From assembly GCF_014191255.1 (NCBI RefSeq), contig NZ_JACHWH010000011.1, forward strand, positions 1-64,000: DNA of 64,000 nucleotides, given 5' to 3'. Positions within the stretch are counted from its first letter, which is position 1. Every line of letters starts with the position of its first letter. This document shows positions 34,593 to 43,714 of this stretch, piece by piece. The DNA comes from Amycolatopsis bartoniae (GTDB lineage Bacteria; Actinomycetota; Actinomycetes; Mycobacteriales; Pseudonocardiaceae). Below the pieces are notes generated by a model. It had not been told where the DNA came from and did no database searches. It saw only the letters and a list, made by a program, of their open reading frames with translations. The translations under genes and the position numbers were made by a program.

Positions 34593-34793
34593 ATGACCGC
34601 GACGCGTAAAGACGCGCCTGACCCGGCCGAACCCGAGCATTGCGGAGCCGGATGCTGCCCGGATCCTGAGGCCGCCGACGCACACCCCAGCAGCTACTGG
34701 AAGCGGATCGACAAGCACTGGGGCGAACGCCGGACGGGCCTCGCCGCTTTCATGCGGAGGCGCCGCGGCGTCGCCCCCCGATCAGCAGGCTGA
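34593..34793 (+). CDS. Small Cys-rich hypothetical protein
   Basis: A possible 66-residue protein, MTATRKDAPDPAEPEHCGAG, then CCPDPEA and YWKRIDKHWGERRTGLAAFM, with a basic tail. Composition is more protein-like than the surrounding frames, and AAGGG precedes the ATG, though closely. The CxxxCC cluster might bind metal. No family is recognised. The rest of 34483-34932 shows only a palindrome at 34878. Confidence 0.35.
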   Translation: MTATRKDAPDPAEPEHCGAGCCPDPEAADAHPSSYWKRIDKHWGERRTGLAAFMRRRRGVAPRSAG

Positions 34794-34877
34794 CCAACGT
34801 CTCTGGAGATCACAACCAGAACAGCGCGACGTCACTCCAGACGTGCACCCCTCAGATCGTCTAGCATTCGGGCTCAA

Positions 34878-34887
34878 TCACATGTGA
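34878..34887. promoter_or_regulatory. Palindrome before LuxR gene
   Basis: TCACATGTGA is a perfect 10-bp palindrome, with TGTGAC directly after, 45 bp before the regulator start. It could be an operator for the adjacent LuxR-type protein. Confidence 0.4.
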
Positions 34888-34932
34888 TGTGACCCCGAGG
34901 TGCGAGATGCGGATCGAAGCGGTACTTCCGCC

Positions 34933-35913
34933 ATGGCCACGAACGTTCCTCCTGATTCCGTCGAGGCCGATCTGGTACGTGAGCGAGCGGTGACGGCGAT
35001 GCAGGTGCTGCGTGAACTCATCCCCTGGGAGGGGTACGCCCTCTCAGCCTGGGACGCCGTGTCAGGAACCCACCGCCACGTCACACTGGCGAGCGAGGGT
35101 TACTCCACGCGGGTCCAGGCCCACATGAACGACGCCTTCGTCCAGGAGAATCCCGGTTTTCAGCTCTTGCACACCCGCGTACCCCACGCGCTGAGGTGGT
35201 CCGACCTCGCCCGTGATTGGCAGGTCGAGTTCTCCAAGACCTTCTCCGCGGAAGCGGTCCTGATCCCGGCGGGATTCAAAGAGGGCGCGACGATGTGCCT
35301 GCGGCTCCCGGACGGTCGCTACACCGGAGCGCTGCACATCAGCTGGGCACGTCCGCACGACGCCAGCGACGAGGCACGACGCACGATCGAGGGCTTCCGG
35401 CCACTACTCGCGCAGGCGTGTGACCTGCTGAGCGCGCTCCCGGCCGAGCAGCAGGTGGGTCCCGACGCCCACGCAGTGGTCATCTCCCCCACGGGGACCG
35501 TCTCGCAGATGCCCGGGCGATCGGCCGGACCGGTTCTCCTGGAGCACATGCCCAACCGTGTGCTCCACGACCTGGCTATGCGTGGCTCGGTTCGCCGGCG
35601 CTATCTGTGGGCAGGCCCGAAGGGGAGCTGTCACCGTATCGAAGTCATCCCGTGCCGCGGTCAGGCCACCCTGATCAGCGAGGAACAGATCCCGTGGCCC
35701 TTCGACCTCAGCCCCCGGGAGGCCCAGATCCTGCACCTGGTGGCACAAGGATTCTCCAATCCGCGGATCGCCGGGGAGCTCTTCATCAGTCCGCGCACGG
35801 TCTCCACCCATGTCGAGCACCTGCTCGACAAGCTCGCATGCGAGTCGCGAGCGCGGCTCGCGGCGATCGCGGCCGGCGCCGACCTTGTTCTCCTCAACGC
35901 CACGGACGCCTGA
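34933..35913 (+). CDS. LuxR-type transcriptional regulator
   Basis: A 326-residue regulator with a C-terminal LuxR helix-turn-helix at about 258-320 (LSPREAQILHLVAQGFSNPR, IAGELFISPRTVSTHVEHLL) and an N-terminal GAF-like sensor domain (about 30-190). ATG 34933 is chosen; GTG 34900 is possible. It lies just left of the amidase and SSS-transporter genes and may control them. Confidence 0.87.
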   Translation: MATNVPPDSVEADLVRERAVTAMQVLRELIPWEGYALSAWDAVSGTHRHVTLASEGYSTRVQAHMNDAFVQENPGFQLLHTRVPHALRWSDLARDWQVEFSKTFSAEAVLIPAGFKEGATMCLRLPDGRYTGALHISWARPHDASDEARRTIEGFRPLLAQACDLLSALPAEQQVGPDAHAVVISPTGTVSQMPGRSAGPVLLEHMPNRVLHDLAMRGSVRRRYLWAGPKGSCHRIEVIPCRGQATLISEEQIPWPFDLSPREAQILHLVAQGFSNPRIAGELFISPRTVSTHVEHLLDKLACESRARLAAIAAGADLVLLNATDA

Positions 35914-36031
35914 GGGTCTTCACGGACCGCCCAGCTGTGCACCTCGGACATCCTGTTCGACTTCTGACGGAATGACGAACCAGTCGCCGGCGACCACCCC
36001 GTAGAAATCGCGGTGAGAATCGCGCCAACCG

Positions 36032-37384
36032 TCAGCTCATCGCGGCAGCGGTCCGGAGCAGGGTCGCCTCCGAGCCGGGCGGCCCGACCAGTTGGAGCCC
36101 TATCGGCAGCCCGTCAGCATGACCGACCGGTACCGACATGGCTGGGAGCCCGAGAACGCTCCACGGGCTCGTCAGCGACAGAAGGGCCGCGCGGATGTCG
36201 ACGGGGTGGCCATCGATCTTTCCGGCACGCGCACCCACAACCGGCGCGGGCATCGGCGTCGTCGGCAAGGCCAGGAAGTCGTAAGTGTCGAAGAGGTCGC
36301 TCACGACCGCCCGGACACGCTCACGAACGGCCAGAGCCGCCGACCACGATGTGACGGTGACGGTGGCGCCGGCGAGCAGGCGATCGCGGACCTCGGCGTC
36401 GTACAACTCGGGGTTCGACTCGAGCCGATCACGATGTACGGCGAAGGCCTCGCGTCCCTGGATGACCGCATAGGCCGACCGGAGCTGTTCTGCCTCGGGC
36501 AGGACCACCTCGCCAGTGACAAGGCCATCCACGCGGCCCCGGACGGCGCCGACGACCTCCTGCGACGTCGGGTGCAGCAGCCCGGGCAGCACCCAGCCGA
36601 GACGTGGCGCCGGGGCGTCGGCGCGCGGTGCATTGGTCGAGTGTGCCGTGCTGAGCGCGGCCCAGAGCACCGCCGCGTCCTCGGCGCTGCGCGCCATGAC
36701 GCCCACTGTGTCGAGTGAGGCCGAAAGGGGTAGCACACCCTTGGTGCTGAGAGCGCCGTAGGTCGGCCTCAGTCCCACGATGCCGCATAAGGCAGCGGGG
36801 ATGCGTGCTGATCCACCCGTGTCCGTGCCGAGCGCCAGCGGGACGATGCCTGCCGCGATCGCCGCGGCCGATCCGCTGCTCGAGCCCCCGGCCATGTGGT
36901 CAACGGCATGGGGATTGCGCGTGGGGCCGCTGGCGGCACGGTCTCCGGTCGGACCGTTGGCGAACTCGTGGGTGGCGGTCTTGCCCACGATGACAGCACC
37001 GGCATCTCGAAGACGGCGAACGCACGCAGCGTCGGTGGATGCGAGGTGGTCGCGACGGTGGCGGGACCCGGCCGTGGTCGGGAGACCGCGCACGTCAATC
37101 ATGTCCTTGACCGCAACCGGCACGCCATGGAGAGGCCCTCGGACCAATCCGCTCGCGAGCTCACGGTCGGCCTGGCGTGCCGCGTCGCGTGCCCCGCGTT
37201 CGTCCAACGTGACGAAGGCGTTCACGCGGGGCTCCCACCGTGCGGCGGCGCTCAAGGACTCCTCGACCAGTTCGATCGACGACACCCGCCGGGCGCGCAG
37301 GTCGGAGCCGAGCTGTCGCAGGTCGAGCTCAGCGAAACGCCCCGCGCCAGTGGCGAGGGATTCGGCTCCAGTGGTGGACGACAC
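36032..37384 (-). CDS. Amidase (amidase-signature family)
   Basis: A 450-residue serine hydrolase with the Ser-cisSer-Lys triad: Lys93 in VAVKDMIDV, the cis-Ser in AGGSSSGSAAA (about 169-170) and the nucleophile Ser192 in GTDTGGSARIPA. GTG 37384 has AAGGAG four bases upstream. It is divergent from a DUF3311/SSS transporter pair (170 bp between them), which suggests joint control and import of an amide. Relatives act on short aliphatic, aromatic and ureido amides; GatA is excluded because no GatB/C neighbours exist and the locus is catabolic. Confidence 0.9.
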   Translation of the reverse strand: MSSTTGAESLATGAGRFAELDLRQLGSDLRARRVSSIELVEESLSAAARWEPRVNAFVTLDERGARDAARQADRELASGLVRGPLHGVPVAVKDMIDVRGLPTTAGSRHRRDHLASTDAACVRRLRDAGAVIVGKTATHEFANGPTGDRAASGPTRNPHAVDHMAGGSSSGSAAAIAAGIVPLALGTDTGGSARIPAALCGIVGLRPTYGALSTKGVLPLSASLDTVGVMARSAEDAAVLWAALSTAHSTNAPRADAPAPRLGWVLPGLLHPTSQEVVGAVRGRVDGLVTGEVVLPEAEQLRSAYAVIQGREAFAVHRDRLESNPELYDAEVRDRLLAGATVTVTSWSAALAVRERVRAVVSDLFDTYDFLALPTTPMPAPVVGARAGKIDGHPVDIRAALLSLTSPWSVLGLPAMSVPVGHADGLPIGLQLVGPPGSEATLLRTAAAMS

Positions 37385-37554
37385 GGGACTCCTTCGTGAC
37401 CGGGCGGCATCGCGACTCTAGCGAGCCCGGAGAGCCAGGCCGAGGCCTCAAACCCCGAATACGTCAGCTGACCGATGCCCCTCGATCGAGCCCATTCCTA
37501 CGCTCGAAGTCTCGACACCAGGAATTCACGCCCTGGTCGACCAAGTGAGGTTTC

Positions 37555-37791
37555 ATGGAACGCAGGAAGGACGAACAGCGGCGTCCGGGCACAGTGCTGT
37601 TCGGCGCCTTGTTCGCGCTGGTCTACGCGGTCGCACTGGCGCCGCCGGTGTACATCACGCTCTCCCGGCAACATGGGATGTTGCTCTCAATCCCAGCGTC
37701 GGTCTGGTACATGCTCCTGGTCTCCGCGGCCGCGATCGCCGTGACCTACGGGCTCTGGCTGCTCGAGCGCCGGCGGGGGGTGCTGGACTGA
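37555..37791 (+). CDS. Small membrane subunit, DUF3311-like
   Basis: A 78-residue protein with two hydrophobic spans (about 14-35 and 48-68), a conserved-looking PPVY between them and a basic tail. It overlaps the SSS transporter start (TGATG). Small two-span proteins of the DUF3311/YhjC type are encoded directly before SSS symporters (Bacillus yhjC-yhjB) and are thought to be accessory subunits. Confidence 0.75.
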   Translation: MERRKDEQRRPGTVLFGALFALVYAVALAPPVYITLSRQHGMLLSIPASVWYMLLVSAAAIAVTYGLWLLERRRGVLD

Positions 37792-39323
37792 TGATCATCA
37801 CCTTCGGCTCCCTGGCGCTGTTCTTTGCCGTCGTCGTCGGTGTACTGCACACCACCAAGCGACGGCGCGCCGCCGCCGCATCCTTCAGCGACTACGCAGT
37901 AGGGGAGCGCTCTTTCTCCAGTTGGTTCGTGTCGATGGCCTACACCAACTCGTGGTGGCCCGGATCGACGTTCACCGCAGTTTTCGGCCTGATGGTGGCC
38001 AGCGGTCTGGTCGGTCTGTACTTCCTGGTCTACTCCGTCCTCGGCGTCCTGGCGATGTACTTCATCGCACGCCCGGTCTGGAAGTGGGGCAAGCAGTTCG
38101 ACCTGCGTACCCAGGCGGATCTGCTGGCTCTGCGCTACAACAGTCCCGCGCTCAAGCTCGTGGCCAGCGCTGTCAGCGTCGTCGCGCTCCTCCCGTGGCT
38201 CATCCTGGGTCTGATCGCCATGGGCGCCGTCATCCAGTGGGCGTCGCTGGGACACCTCTCGGTCGCCGACTCGATCCTGATCGGCATCCTCGTTCTCGTC
38301 GTCCGCCAGTTCTGGACCGTGCAGATGGGCATGCGCGGACTGATCGTGACCGACATGGTCCAGGGGATCGTGGCCTATCTGGGCTCGGCCGTCCTCTGCC
38401 TGGGTCTGCTCTTCTTCTACTTCCACGGTCTTTCGAACCTCAACCGCCTGAGCGAGAGCCAGCTCAGCCTGCCCGGCTTCGGATCCGAGAACGGCGGCTT
38501 CTACTACTTCGGCATCGTCGCGGCCGGCATCATCGGCAGCTTGTGCTGGCCCATGATCTTCACCCGTATCTACACCGCGGCCAGCGTGCAGGAAGTCAAG
38601 AAGGGATCCCTGCAGACCATGGTCATCGGCTTCGGGTTCTTCGTGCTACTCGTCGCAGTTGCGCTATGCGCGGCACCCCTTCCCTTCGCTGCGAAGGAGC
38701 CCGTTTCGGCGTTCTTCGCGGTCTCGCAGGATGCCGGCGGCACGTGGCTGCTCGCGTGCTCATTGGTCGTCGTCTTCGCGGCCGGCATGGGCTTCGTCGA
38801 CGGCGTCACCCAGGCCATCGGCACCCAGGTCGCCAACGACATCGTCGGGGTCATCCGCCCGCTGCGTGACAAGCAGGAGCTCTACCTGGCCAAGGCCGCC
38901 ATGGGAGTGAGCGCGATCATCGCCGCCGTCATCGCCTACCGGATCTACGACTCCCCCAACCTGGCAGGCGTCACGCAGCTGGCCTACCAAGCGATCATCC
39001 AACTGGCCGTTCCGATCTTCGGCGGACTCGTGTGGCGCCGCGGCACCAAGGCAGGAGCGATCACAGGACTCTTGACAGGCGCCTTGGTGGCGCTCGTGCT
39101 GACGGTGCCCTACATGAACGCCGGTGGTGCCGTTCCCTGGCTGAGCGGCCTCGGTTCCGGACTGGTGGGCCTGGTCGCCAACCTGGCTGTGTTCGTCGCC
39201 GTCAGCATCGCCCGCCCGGACGACGCCCCAGAGCGTCACCGGGTCGACCAGCTCTTCCGAGCGGCGCGATCACGTACCGCGTCTCCGGGACCTGTCACCA
39301 GCCCGCTCCCCGACCCCGCCTGA
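37791..39323 (+). CDS. Sodium:solute symporter (SSS family)
   Basis: A 510-residue transporter with about 13 predicted spans. Family features include the N-terminal YAVGERSFSSWF, AYTNSWWPGSTFTAVFG and, late in the protein, VDGVTQAIGTQVANDIVG. It is coupled by TGATG to the small membrane protein and followed after 32 bp by an alpha/beta hydrolase and the DUF1116 gene. Relatives move pantothenate, proline, urea and organic acids with sodium. Next to an amidase and AllG-like protein, a ureide or amide substrate is plausible. Confidence 0.9.
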   Translation: MIITFGSLALFFAVVVGVLHTTKRRRAAAASFSDYAVGERSFSSWFVSMAYTNSWWPGSTFTAVFGLMVASGLVGLYFLVYSVLGVLAMYFIARPVWKWGKQFDLRTQADLLALRYNSPALKLVASAVSVVALLPWLILGLIAMGAVIQWASLGHLSVADSILIGILVLVVRQFWTVQMGMRGLIVTDMVQGIVAYLGSAVLCLGLLFFYFHGLSNLNRLSESQLSLPGFGSENGGFYYFGIVAAGIIGSLCWPMIFTRIYTAASVQEVKKGSLQTMVIGFGFFVLLVAVALCAAPLPFAAKEPVSAFFAVSQDAGGTWLLACSLVVVFAAGMGFVDGVTQAIGTQVANDIVGVIRPLRDKQELYLAKAAMGVSAIIAAVIAYRIYDSPNLAGVTQLAYQAIIQLAVPIFGGLVWRRGTKAGAITGLLTGALVALVLTVPYMNAGGAVPWLSGLGSGLVGLVANLAVFVAVSIARPDDAPERHRVDQLFRAARSRTASPGPVTSPLPDPA

Positions 39324-39355
39324 GCCCTGACCCCGCACAACAGGAGACACGACGC

Positions 39356-40243
39356 ATGAGCACCATCGAGCACACCATCGACGTCCCGCACCTCGGGGGT
39401 TCGGTGATCGGTGCGACCTTCGGCAGGCCTTACGATCCTGAACTGCCCACGCTGGTCATGATCAACTCTTACACCACCTCCGCCGACCTGTACCGGCCGC
39501 AGTTCGCGGACCCGGCGCTGAACGGGGTGGTGAATCTCCTCGCCCTCGAGCCATTCGGGCACGGCCGCACCCGAGCGGGGTACGAGCACTTCACCTACTG
39601 GGACAGCGCGACCGCCAACCTCCAGGCGCTCGCCGCCCTGGGCATCAGCGAGGCATTCGTGCTGGGGACCTCCCAGGGCGGCTGGATCGCCGTCCGCATG
39701 GCATTGATGGCGCCCCAGGTCGTCAAAGGGCTGATCCCGCTGGGCACGTCGCTCGACACCGAGAGCCAGCGCACCCGCGACCTCGGTTGCTGGGACGGTC
39801 CGGGGTTCTGCACACCCTTCATCGACGCATTCGCCGATTCGGTCGATTCTGATTGGGTGGTGCCGGACCAGTTCGTGGACGACACCTTCGACGCGGCACT
39901 CGGCGGTCTGACCCACGACGAGCGCAAATTCTGGCTCACGACATATCGGAGGAATTACGCCGGAGACGCCGGCCGGCACCGCCTTCGCCTGTGCACGATC
40001 AACCTGCGCGATCGCGACGGTCTCCACGGCCGGTTGGATGAGGTGCGACCGCCGGTGCTGTGGCTGCACGGCACCGCCGACCAGGTCTACTCGATCGCCA
40101 ACGCCGAAGAGGAGATCAAACTCCTCACGCGCTCGGCCGACGCCCACCTCGAGGTGATCGACGGCGGCCACCACTTCCTGAGTGCTTCGAAGCCTGATCA
40201 GGTGAATGCGGCCGCCGCCAAGTTCATCGCGAGGTGGGCATGA
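39356..40243 (+). CDS. Alpha/beta hydrolase
   Basis: A 295-residue alpha/beta hydrolase. The nucleophile Ser is in LGTSQGGWIAV, an acid lies in HGTADQVYS, and the His is in DGGHHFLSAS. The ATG follows CAGGAG. It ends in an ATGA overlap with the DUF1116 gene, so the two products are made together. The cap region (FCTPFIDAFADS) is unlike common lipases. It could open a lactone or cleave a C-C or amide bond. Confidence 0.87.
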   Translation: MSTIEHTIDVPHLGGSVIGATFGRPYDPELPTLVMINSYTTSADLYRPQFADPALNGVVNLLALEPFGHGRTRAGYEHFTYWDSATANLQALAALGISEAFVLGTSQGGWIAVRMALMAPQVVKGLIPLGTSLDTESQRTRDLGCWDGPGFCTPFIDAFADSVDSDWVVPDQFVDDTFDAALGGLTHDERKFWLTTYRRNYAGDAGRHRLRLCTINLRDRDGLHGRLDEVRPPVLWLHGTADQVYSIANAEEEIKLLTRSADAHLEVIDGGHHFLSASKPDQVNAAAAKFIARWA

Positions 40244-41523
40244 CGAGCGCACACGTCGCCGGCCAGGCCCCGAGGACCGACCGCGAGGGAGCCAACGAGC
40301 CGGCGGTCGCGGCCATGCTGGCTGTCGACCCGATCCTGGTCGATGTCGCCCCCGCGCTCGAAGCCCTGCCGGGCATGACGCCGCACACGATCCTCGTCTC
40401 GGGAGCGCCGCTGGAGTGGGGGCAGTACACCGGTGGTCAGCGTCGGGCGGTCCTCGGAGCGGCCGTGTTCGAGGGGCTCGCCGACTCGCTTGCGGAGGCC
40501 GACGCCTTGCTGCACGAGGGGAAGATCATCGTCCGGCCCTGCCATGACTACGGCTGCGTCGGCTCCGTCACGGGCGTCACCTCGGCCTCCATGCCGGTGT
40601 GGGTTGTGGAGGATCCGGTCACCGGCGGTCGCGGGCACTGCCTGCTCTACGAGGGCAGCGAGCGTCAACGCCTGACCTACGGAGTCTGGAACGACGCAGT
40701 GCAGCGACGCCTGACCTGGTTGCGAGAGGTCTTGGCTCCGCAACTGTCGGCAGGTCTGCGGCATGTCGGTGGGCTGCGGCTGAGCCCCATCATCCGCCGC
40801 GCTCTGGGCATGGGGGATGACCTGCACAGCCGCAACACCGCCGCTACCGCCGTCCTGTATCAACAGTTGAGCGGACCGGTCCTCGACGCCAACGGGCTCG
40901 GCGCTGCTACCCGTGAGGTTCTCGACTTCCTTCGTCAGAACGACTTGTTCTTCCTCCACGTCGCCATGGCGACGGGCAAGTGCATCGCTGATCGCGCAGC
41001 AGGGATGGTGGGGAGCACCATCGTGACTGCCATGACGCTCAACGAGCGGCAGTTCGCGATTCGCACCGCCGGCACCGGACGACGCTGGTTCCGGGCGCCG
41101 ATTCCCCCGCTACGGGCGAAGTTGTTCGACGGCCTCAGGCCCGAGGACACGGCGTTCATGGGCGGCGAAAGTCTCATTACCGAGACGGTCGGCCTGGGCG
41201 GCATGGCTGCAGCCGCGGCCTTCTCCCTCCAGGACTACAGCGGCGGTTCGGTCGATCACATGGTGCAGACGACGAACGCGATGTACGACATCACGCACGC
41301 CGAACATCCGACATGGAAGATTCCGTACCTAGCCTTCCGAGGCGTCCCGTTCGGGATCGACGCGGCACAGGTAGCCGCGTCCGGCATCACGCCGAGCATT
41401 CACATGGGCGCAGCACTCCGCGAGGGTGGTCACGCTGGCGCGGGGCTCCTGATCGCGCCGGTCGAACCGTTCCAGGACGCGGTCAAAGCATTGCGCGAAA
41501 CGGGACTCGGTCGAAGACCGTGA
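40240..41523 (+). CDS. DUF1116 protein (AllG/YlbE-like)
   Basis: A 427-residue DUF1116 protein (FEGLADSLAEADALL, HDYGCVGSVTGVTSASMPVW, GVPFGIDAAQV). In E. coli the DUF1116 protein YlbE/AllG works with FdrA/AllF and YlbF/AllH as oxamate carbamoyltransferase at the end of anaerobic allantoin breakdown. Neither partner is encoded here. ATG 40240 overlaps the hydrolase stop; a GTG two codons upstream is less likely. The solitary member, coupled to an alpha/beta hydrolase, may have a different carbamoyl- or amide-related reaction. Confidence 0.85.
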   Translation: MTSAHVAGQAPRTDREGANEPAVAAMLAVDPILVDVAPALEALPGMTPHTILVSGAPLEWGQYTGGQRRAVLGAAVFEGLADSLAEADALLHEGKIIVRPCHDYGCVGSVTGVTSASMPVWVVEDPVTGGRGHCLLYEGSERQRLTYGVWNDAVQRRLTWLREVLAPQLSAGLRHVGGLRLSPIIRRALGMGDDLHSRNTAATAVLYQQLSGPVLDANGLGAATREVLDFLRQNDLFFLHVAMATGKCIADRAAGMVGSTIVTAMTLNERQFAIRTAGTGRRWFRAPIPPLRAKLFDGLRPEDTAFMGGESLITETVGLGGMAAAAAFSLQDYSGGSVDHMVQTTNAMYDITHAEHPTWKIPYLAFRGVPFGIDAAQVAASGITPSIHMGAALREGGHAGAGLLIAPVEPFQDAVKALRETGLGRRP

Positions 41524-41565
41524 TCTCGGACGCTGCCGGCGAGGTGCGAGTCGAGGTTCCGCGGG

Positions 41566-42090
41566 ATGAGCAAGGACCAGATCGTCGCGGCCATCTGCGA
41601 GCAGGCGACCCACATGCTGCCCGCCGAGCTGACGGCCGAGTCCGCGCACGACTTCCTCCAGCACATCCGCACCCTGGCGCGCGAGGAGGACCACGCCCGG
41701 CTGGTCGCCCAGATCTACGCCGAGGCCGCCGTCTCCCCCGCCCTCGCGGCCCTGGTCCAGCGCCAGCTCGAGGACCTGCGCCAGGCGGTCGCCGCGCTTC
41801 TGCCGCATCGCAAATCCGCCGACGCGGAACGGGTCGCCGAAGTGTTCGTGGCCCTCTGCCACGCCTACACCCAGCAACTCGCCGTCCGCGGCGATCCCGA
41901 CCCGGCCCCCTACACCGCGGCGCTGATGGCGATCATCGAGTGTGACGAAGGGGCCGCGGGCCACCGAGGTTTCCGAAAAACGCCGGCGTGCCCCACACCC
42001 GCCTCGCGGTGCGGTGTGGCGGCAACCGGTGCACAGCGAATTCAGGGCAGCATGGCGAGCCAGATGCCGCTGCACACGTCGCTGACGTGA
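41566..42090 (+). pseudogene. TetR-family regulator lacking its DNA-binding domain
   Basis: The frame begins SKDQIVAAICEQATHMLPAE, which is where a TetR effector domain starts after the ...YF.SKDQIV turn. The helix-turn-helix that should precede it is missing. The helical effector domain continues to about 41944, then the frame decays and runs antisense into the next TetR gene. It is a 5'-truncated gene. Confidence 0.65.
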
Positions 42091-42671
42091 GAAAGGCTCG
42101 CCTCGGTGTCGCTTTGCACGGAGGCTCGATAGAAATTGCGCTCGGTCATCCAGCAGAGCGCGGAGGCCACCTCGTGCGCTGAAGACGGACCGTCGTCCGG
42201 CAGCCCTGCTCGGCGGAGAACGTCGCTCATCACCGCGATGTATCGATCCACAGTGTCGTTCCACATGACCCCGATGTCCGGGATGACGGCGCCCAGCTCG
42301 ACAGCGGCCCGCATGACTCTGCCATGCCTGCGCCAGGATCCCTCGACACCGCGCATGGCTCGGAGGATGCTCTCGCGCGGATCCGATGTCGTGCCGGCAG
42401 CGGTGGATTCCGCGTCCTCGGCGAGCTCGCCGACTGTTCGACGCACGAGCGCTGTCAGCACGTCCTGTTTGGAGGCGAAGTAGAAGTACAAAGCGTTGCG
42501 GGTGATTCCCGCGCCGCGCGCGATCGACTCCACCGTCATGCCCTCGAGCGTCTCGGTCTCGAGCTGTGCCTCGGCGGCGTCGAGGATCGCTTGCTCCCGC
42601 AGGTCACCTTTGCGAGGCGTTACGCGGCGCCGTCGGCGGGTGGATGAATCTGCGCTCGTCACGCGATCCAT
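42042..42671 (-). CDS. TetR-family repressor of the 42-50 kb operon
   Basis: A 209-residue TetR protein with helix-turn-helix at about 30-75 (EGMTVESIARGAGITRNALY, FYFASKQDVLTALV), resembling the EthR-like branch. ATG 42671 is chosen; GTG 42683 is possible. It is the last gene of the seven-gene operon starting at 49927, 50 bp after the oxidoreductase. The inverted repeat at 49966-49996 is its likely operator. Confidence 0.88.
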   Translation of the reverse strand: MDRVTSADSSTRRRRRVTPRKGDLREQAILDAAEAQLETETLEGMTVESIARGAGITRNALYFYFASKQDVLTALVRRTVGELAEDAESTAAGTTSDPRESILRAMRGVEGSWRRHGRVMRAAVELGAVIPDIGVMWNDTVDRYIAVMSDVLRRAGLPDDGPSSAHEVASALCWMTERNFYRASVQSDTEASLSHVSDVCSGIWLAMLP

Positions 42672-42721
42672 CCTAGTGGTCACCGCGTCCGTGCCCGTTC
42701 ATCAATGCGGCGATCCGGCGA

Positions 42722-43687
42722 TCACCGCACCTCCAGCACGATCTTGCCGAGAGCACCGCGGCGGTCGAGGGTGCGCAGGGCCTCGGCAGCGTCAGAGAGC
42801 GGGAAGCGGTGCCCCAGGGCCGGCGAGAATGCGCCGGACTCCAGATGCGGCCGGATCTCCGCCCACTGTTCGGCGAGGTAGGCGGGTCTGGGGAGCCAGT
42901 AGGCTCCCCACCCGACTCCGACGGCCGACACGTTGTTGAGCAGCAGCCGGTTGAGGCGGACGGTCGGGATCTCGCCTCCGGTGAAGCCGATGACGAGGAG
43001 CCTGCCCTCGGCGCGCAGGCTGCGAAGGGAGTCGGTGACGCGGTCGCCGCCGACCGGGTCGACCACGAGGTCGACGCCCGCGCCGCCGGTGATGTCGGCG
43101 ACGGCCGCCCGGAAGTCGCCGGCGTCGACCGCGTGGTGAGCGCCGGCGCGCAGGGCGAGTTCACGCTTGTCGTCGCTGGACGCCACGGCGATGACGGTGG
43201 CCCCGTACGCCCCGGCGACCTGGATGGCGGCGGTACCGATGCCGCCGGCGGCTCCGTGGACGAGCACCGATTCCCCGGCCTGCAGCCGGCCGCGGCGCAG
43301 AAGGCCGAAATGCATGGTGAGGTAGTTCATGGGAATGCCCGCGGCGGCGGCGAAGGACACGTTCGCGGGCAGCGGGAAGACGGCGTGGGCGGGAACGGCC
43401 ACCTGCTCGGCCCAGCCGCCGTAGACGCTGACCCCGGCCACGCGGTCTCCGGTGTGGAAACCCGACTCCGCTGGAGCGGAGTGGACCACGCCGGCGACCT
43501 CGGAGCCGGGGACGAACGGGTAATTCGGCTTCATCTGGTACTGCCCGCGGCTGAGCAGCAGGTCAGGGTAGGTGACGCCGGCCGCGTGCACGTCGATGAC
43601 GACGTCCGCGCCCGGATCGGGAGCCGGCACCTCGGTCAGTACGGCCGCGCCGGGCCCGTCGGGGGAAGCGATCCTGATCGCGTACAA
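42722..43687 (-). CDS. NADPH:quinone oxidoreductase-like protein
   Basis: A 321-residue zinc-free medium-chain reductase (AAGVTYPDLLLSRGQYQMKP, VPGSEVAGVV, VHGAAGGIGTAAIQVAGAYG for NADPH). The start is TTG 43687 with GAAGGGAAC upstream, an unusual but well-supported choice. It follows the MBL gene by 27 bp in the operon. It may reduce an enone or enoyl intermediate of the pathway. Confidence 0.88.
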   Translation of the reverse strand: MYAIRIASPDGPGAAVLTEVPAPDPGADVVIDVHAAGVTYPDLLLSRGQYQMKPNYPFVPGSEVAGVVHSAPAESGFHTGDRVAGVSVYGGWAEQVAVPAHAVFPLPANVSFAAAAGIPMNYLTMHFGLLRRGRLQAGESVLVHGAAGGIGTAAIQVAGAYGATVIAVASSDDKRELALRAGAHHAVDAGDFRAAVADITGGAGVDLVVDPVGGDRVTDSLRSLRAEGRLLVIGFTGGEIPTVRLNRLLLNNVSAVGVGWGAYWLPRPAYLAEQWAEIRPHLESGAFSPALGHRFPLSDAAEALRTLDRRGALGKIVLEVR

Positions 43688-43714
43688 GGCGTTCCCTTCA
43701 AGCTGGTGAGTGGG

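Noticed and set aside
39356-41523. A complete oxamate carbamoyltransferase (AllFGH) system
   Set aside because: Only the DUF1116 component is encoded; no FdrA-like or DUF2877-like gene is in the window.
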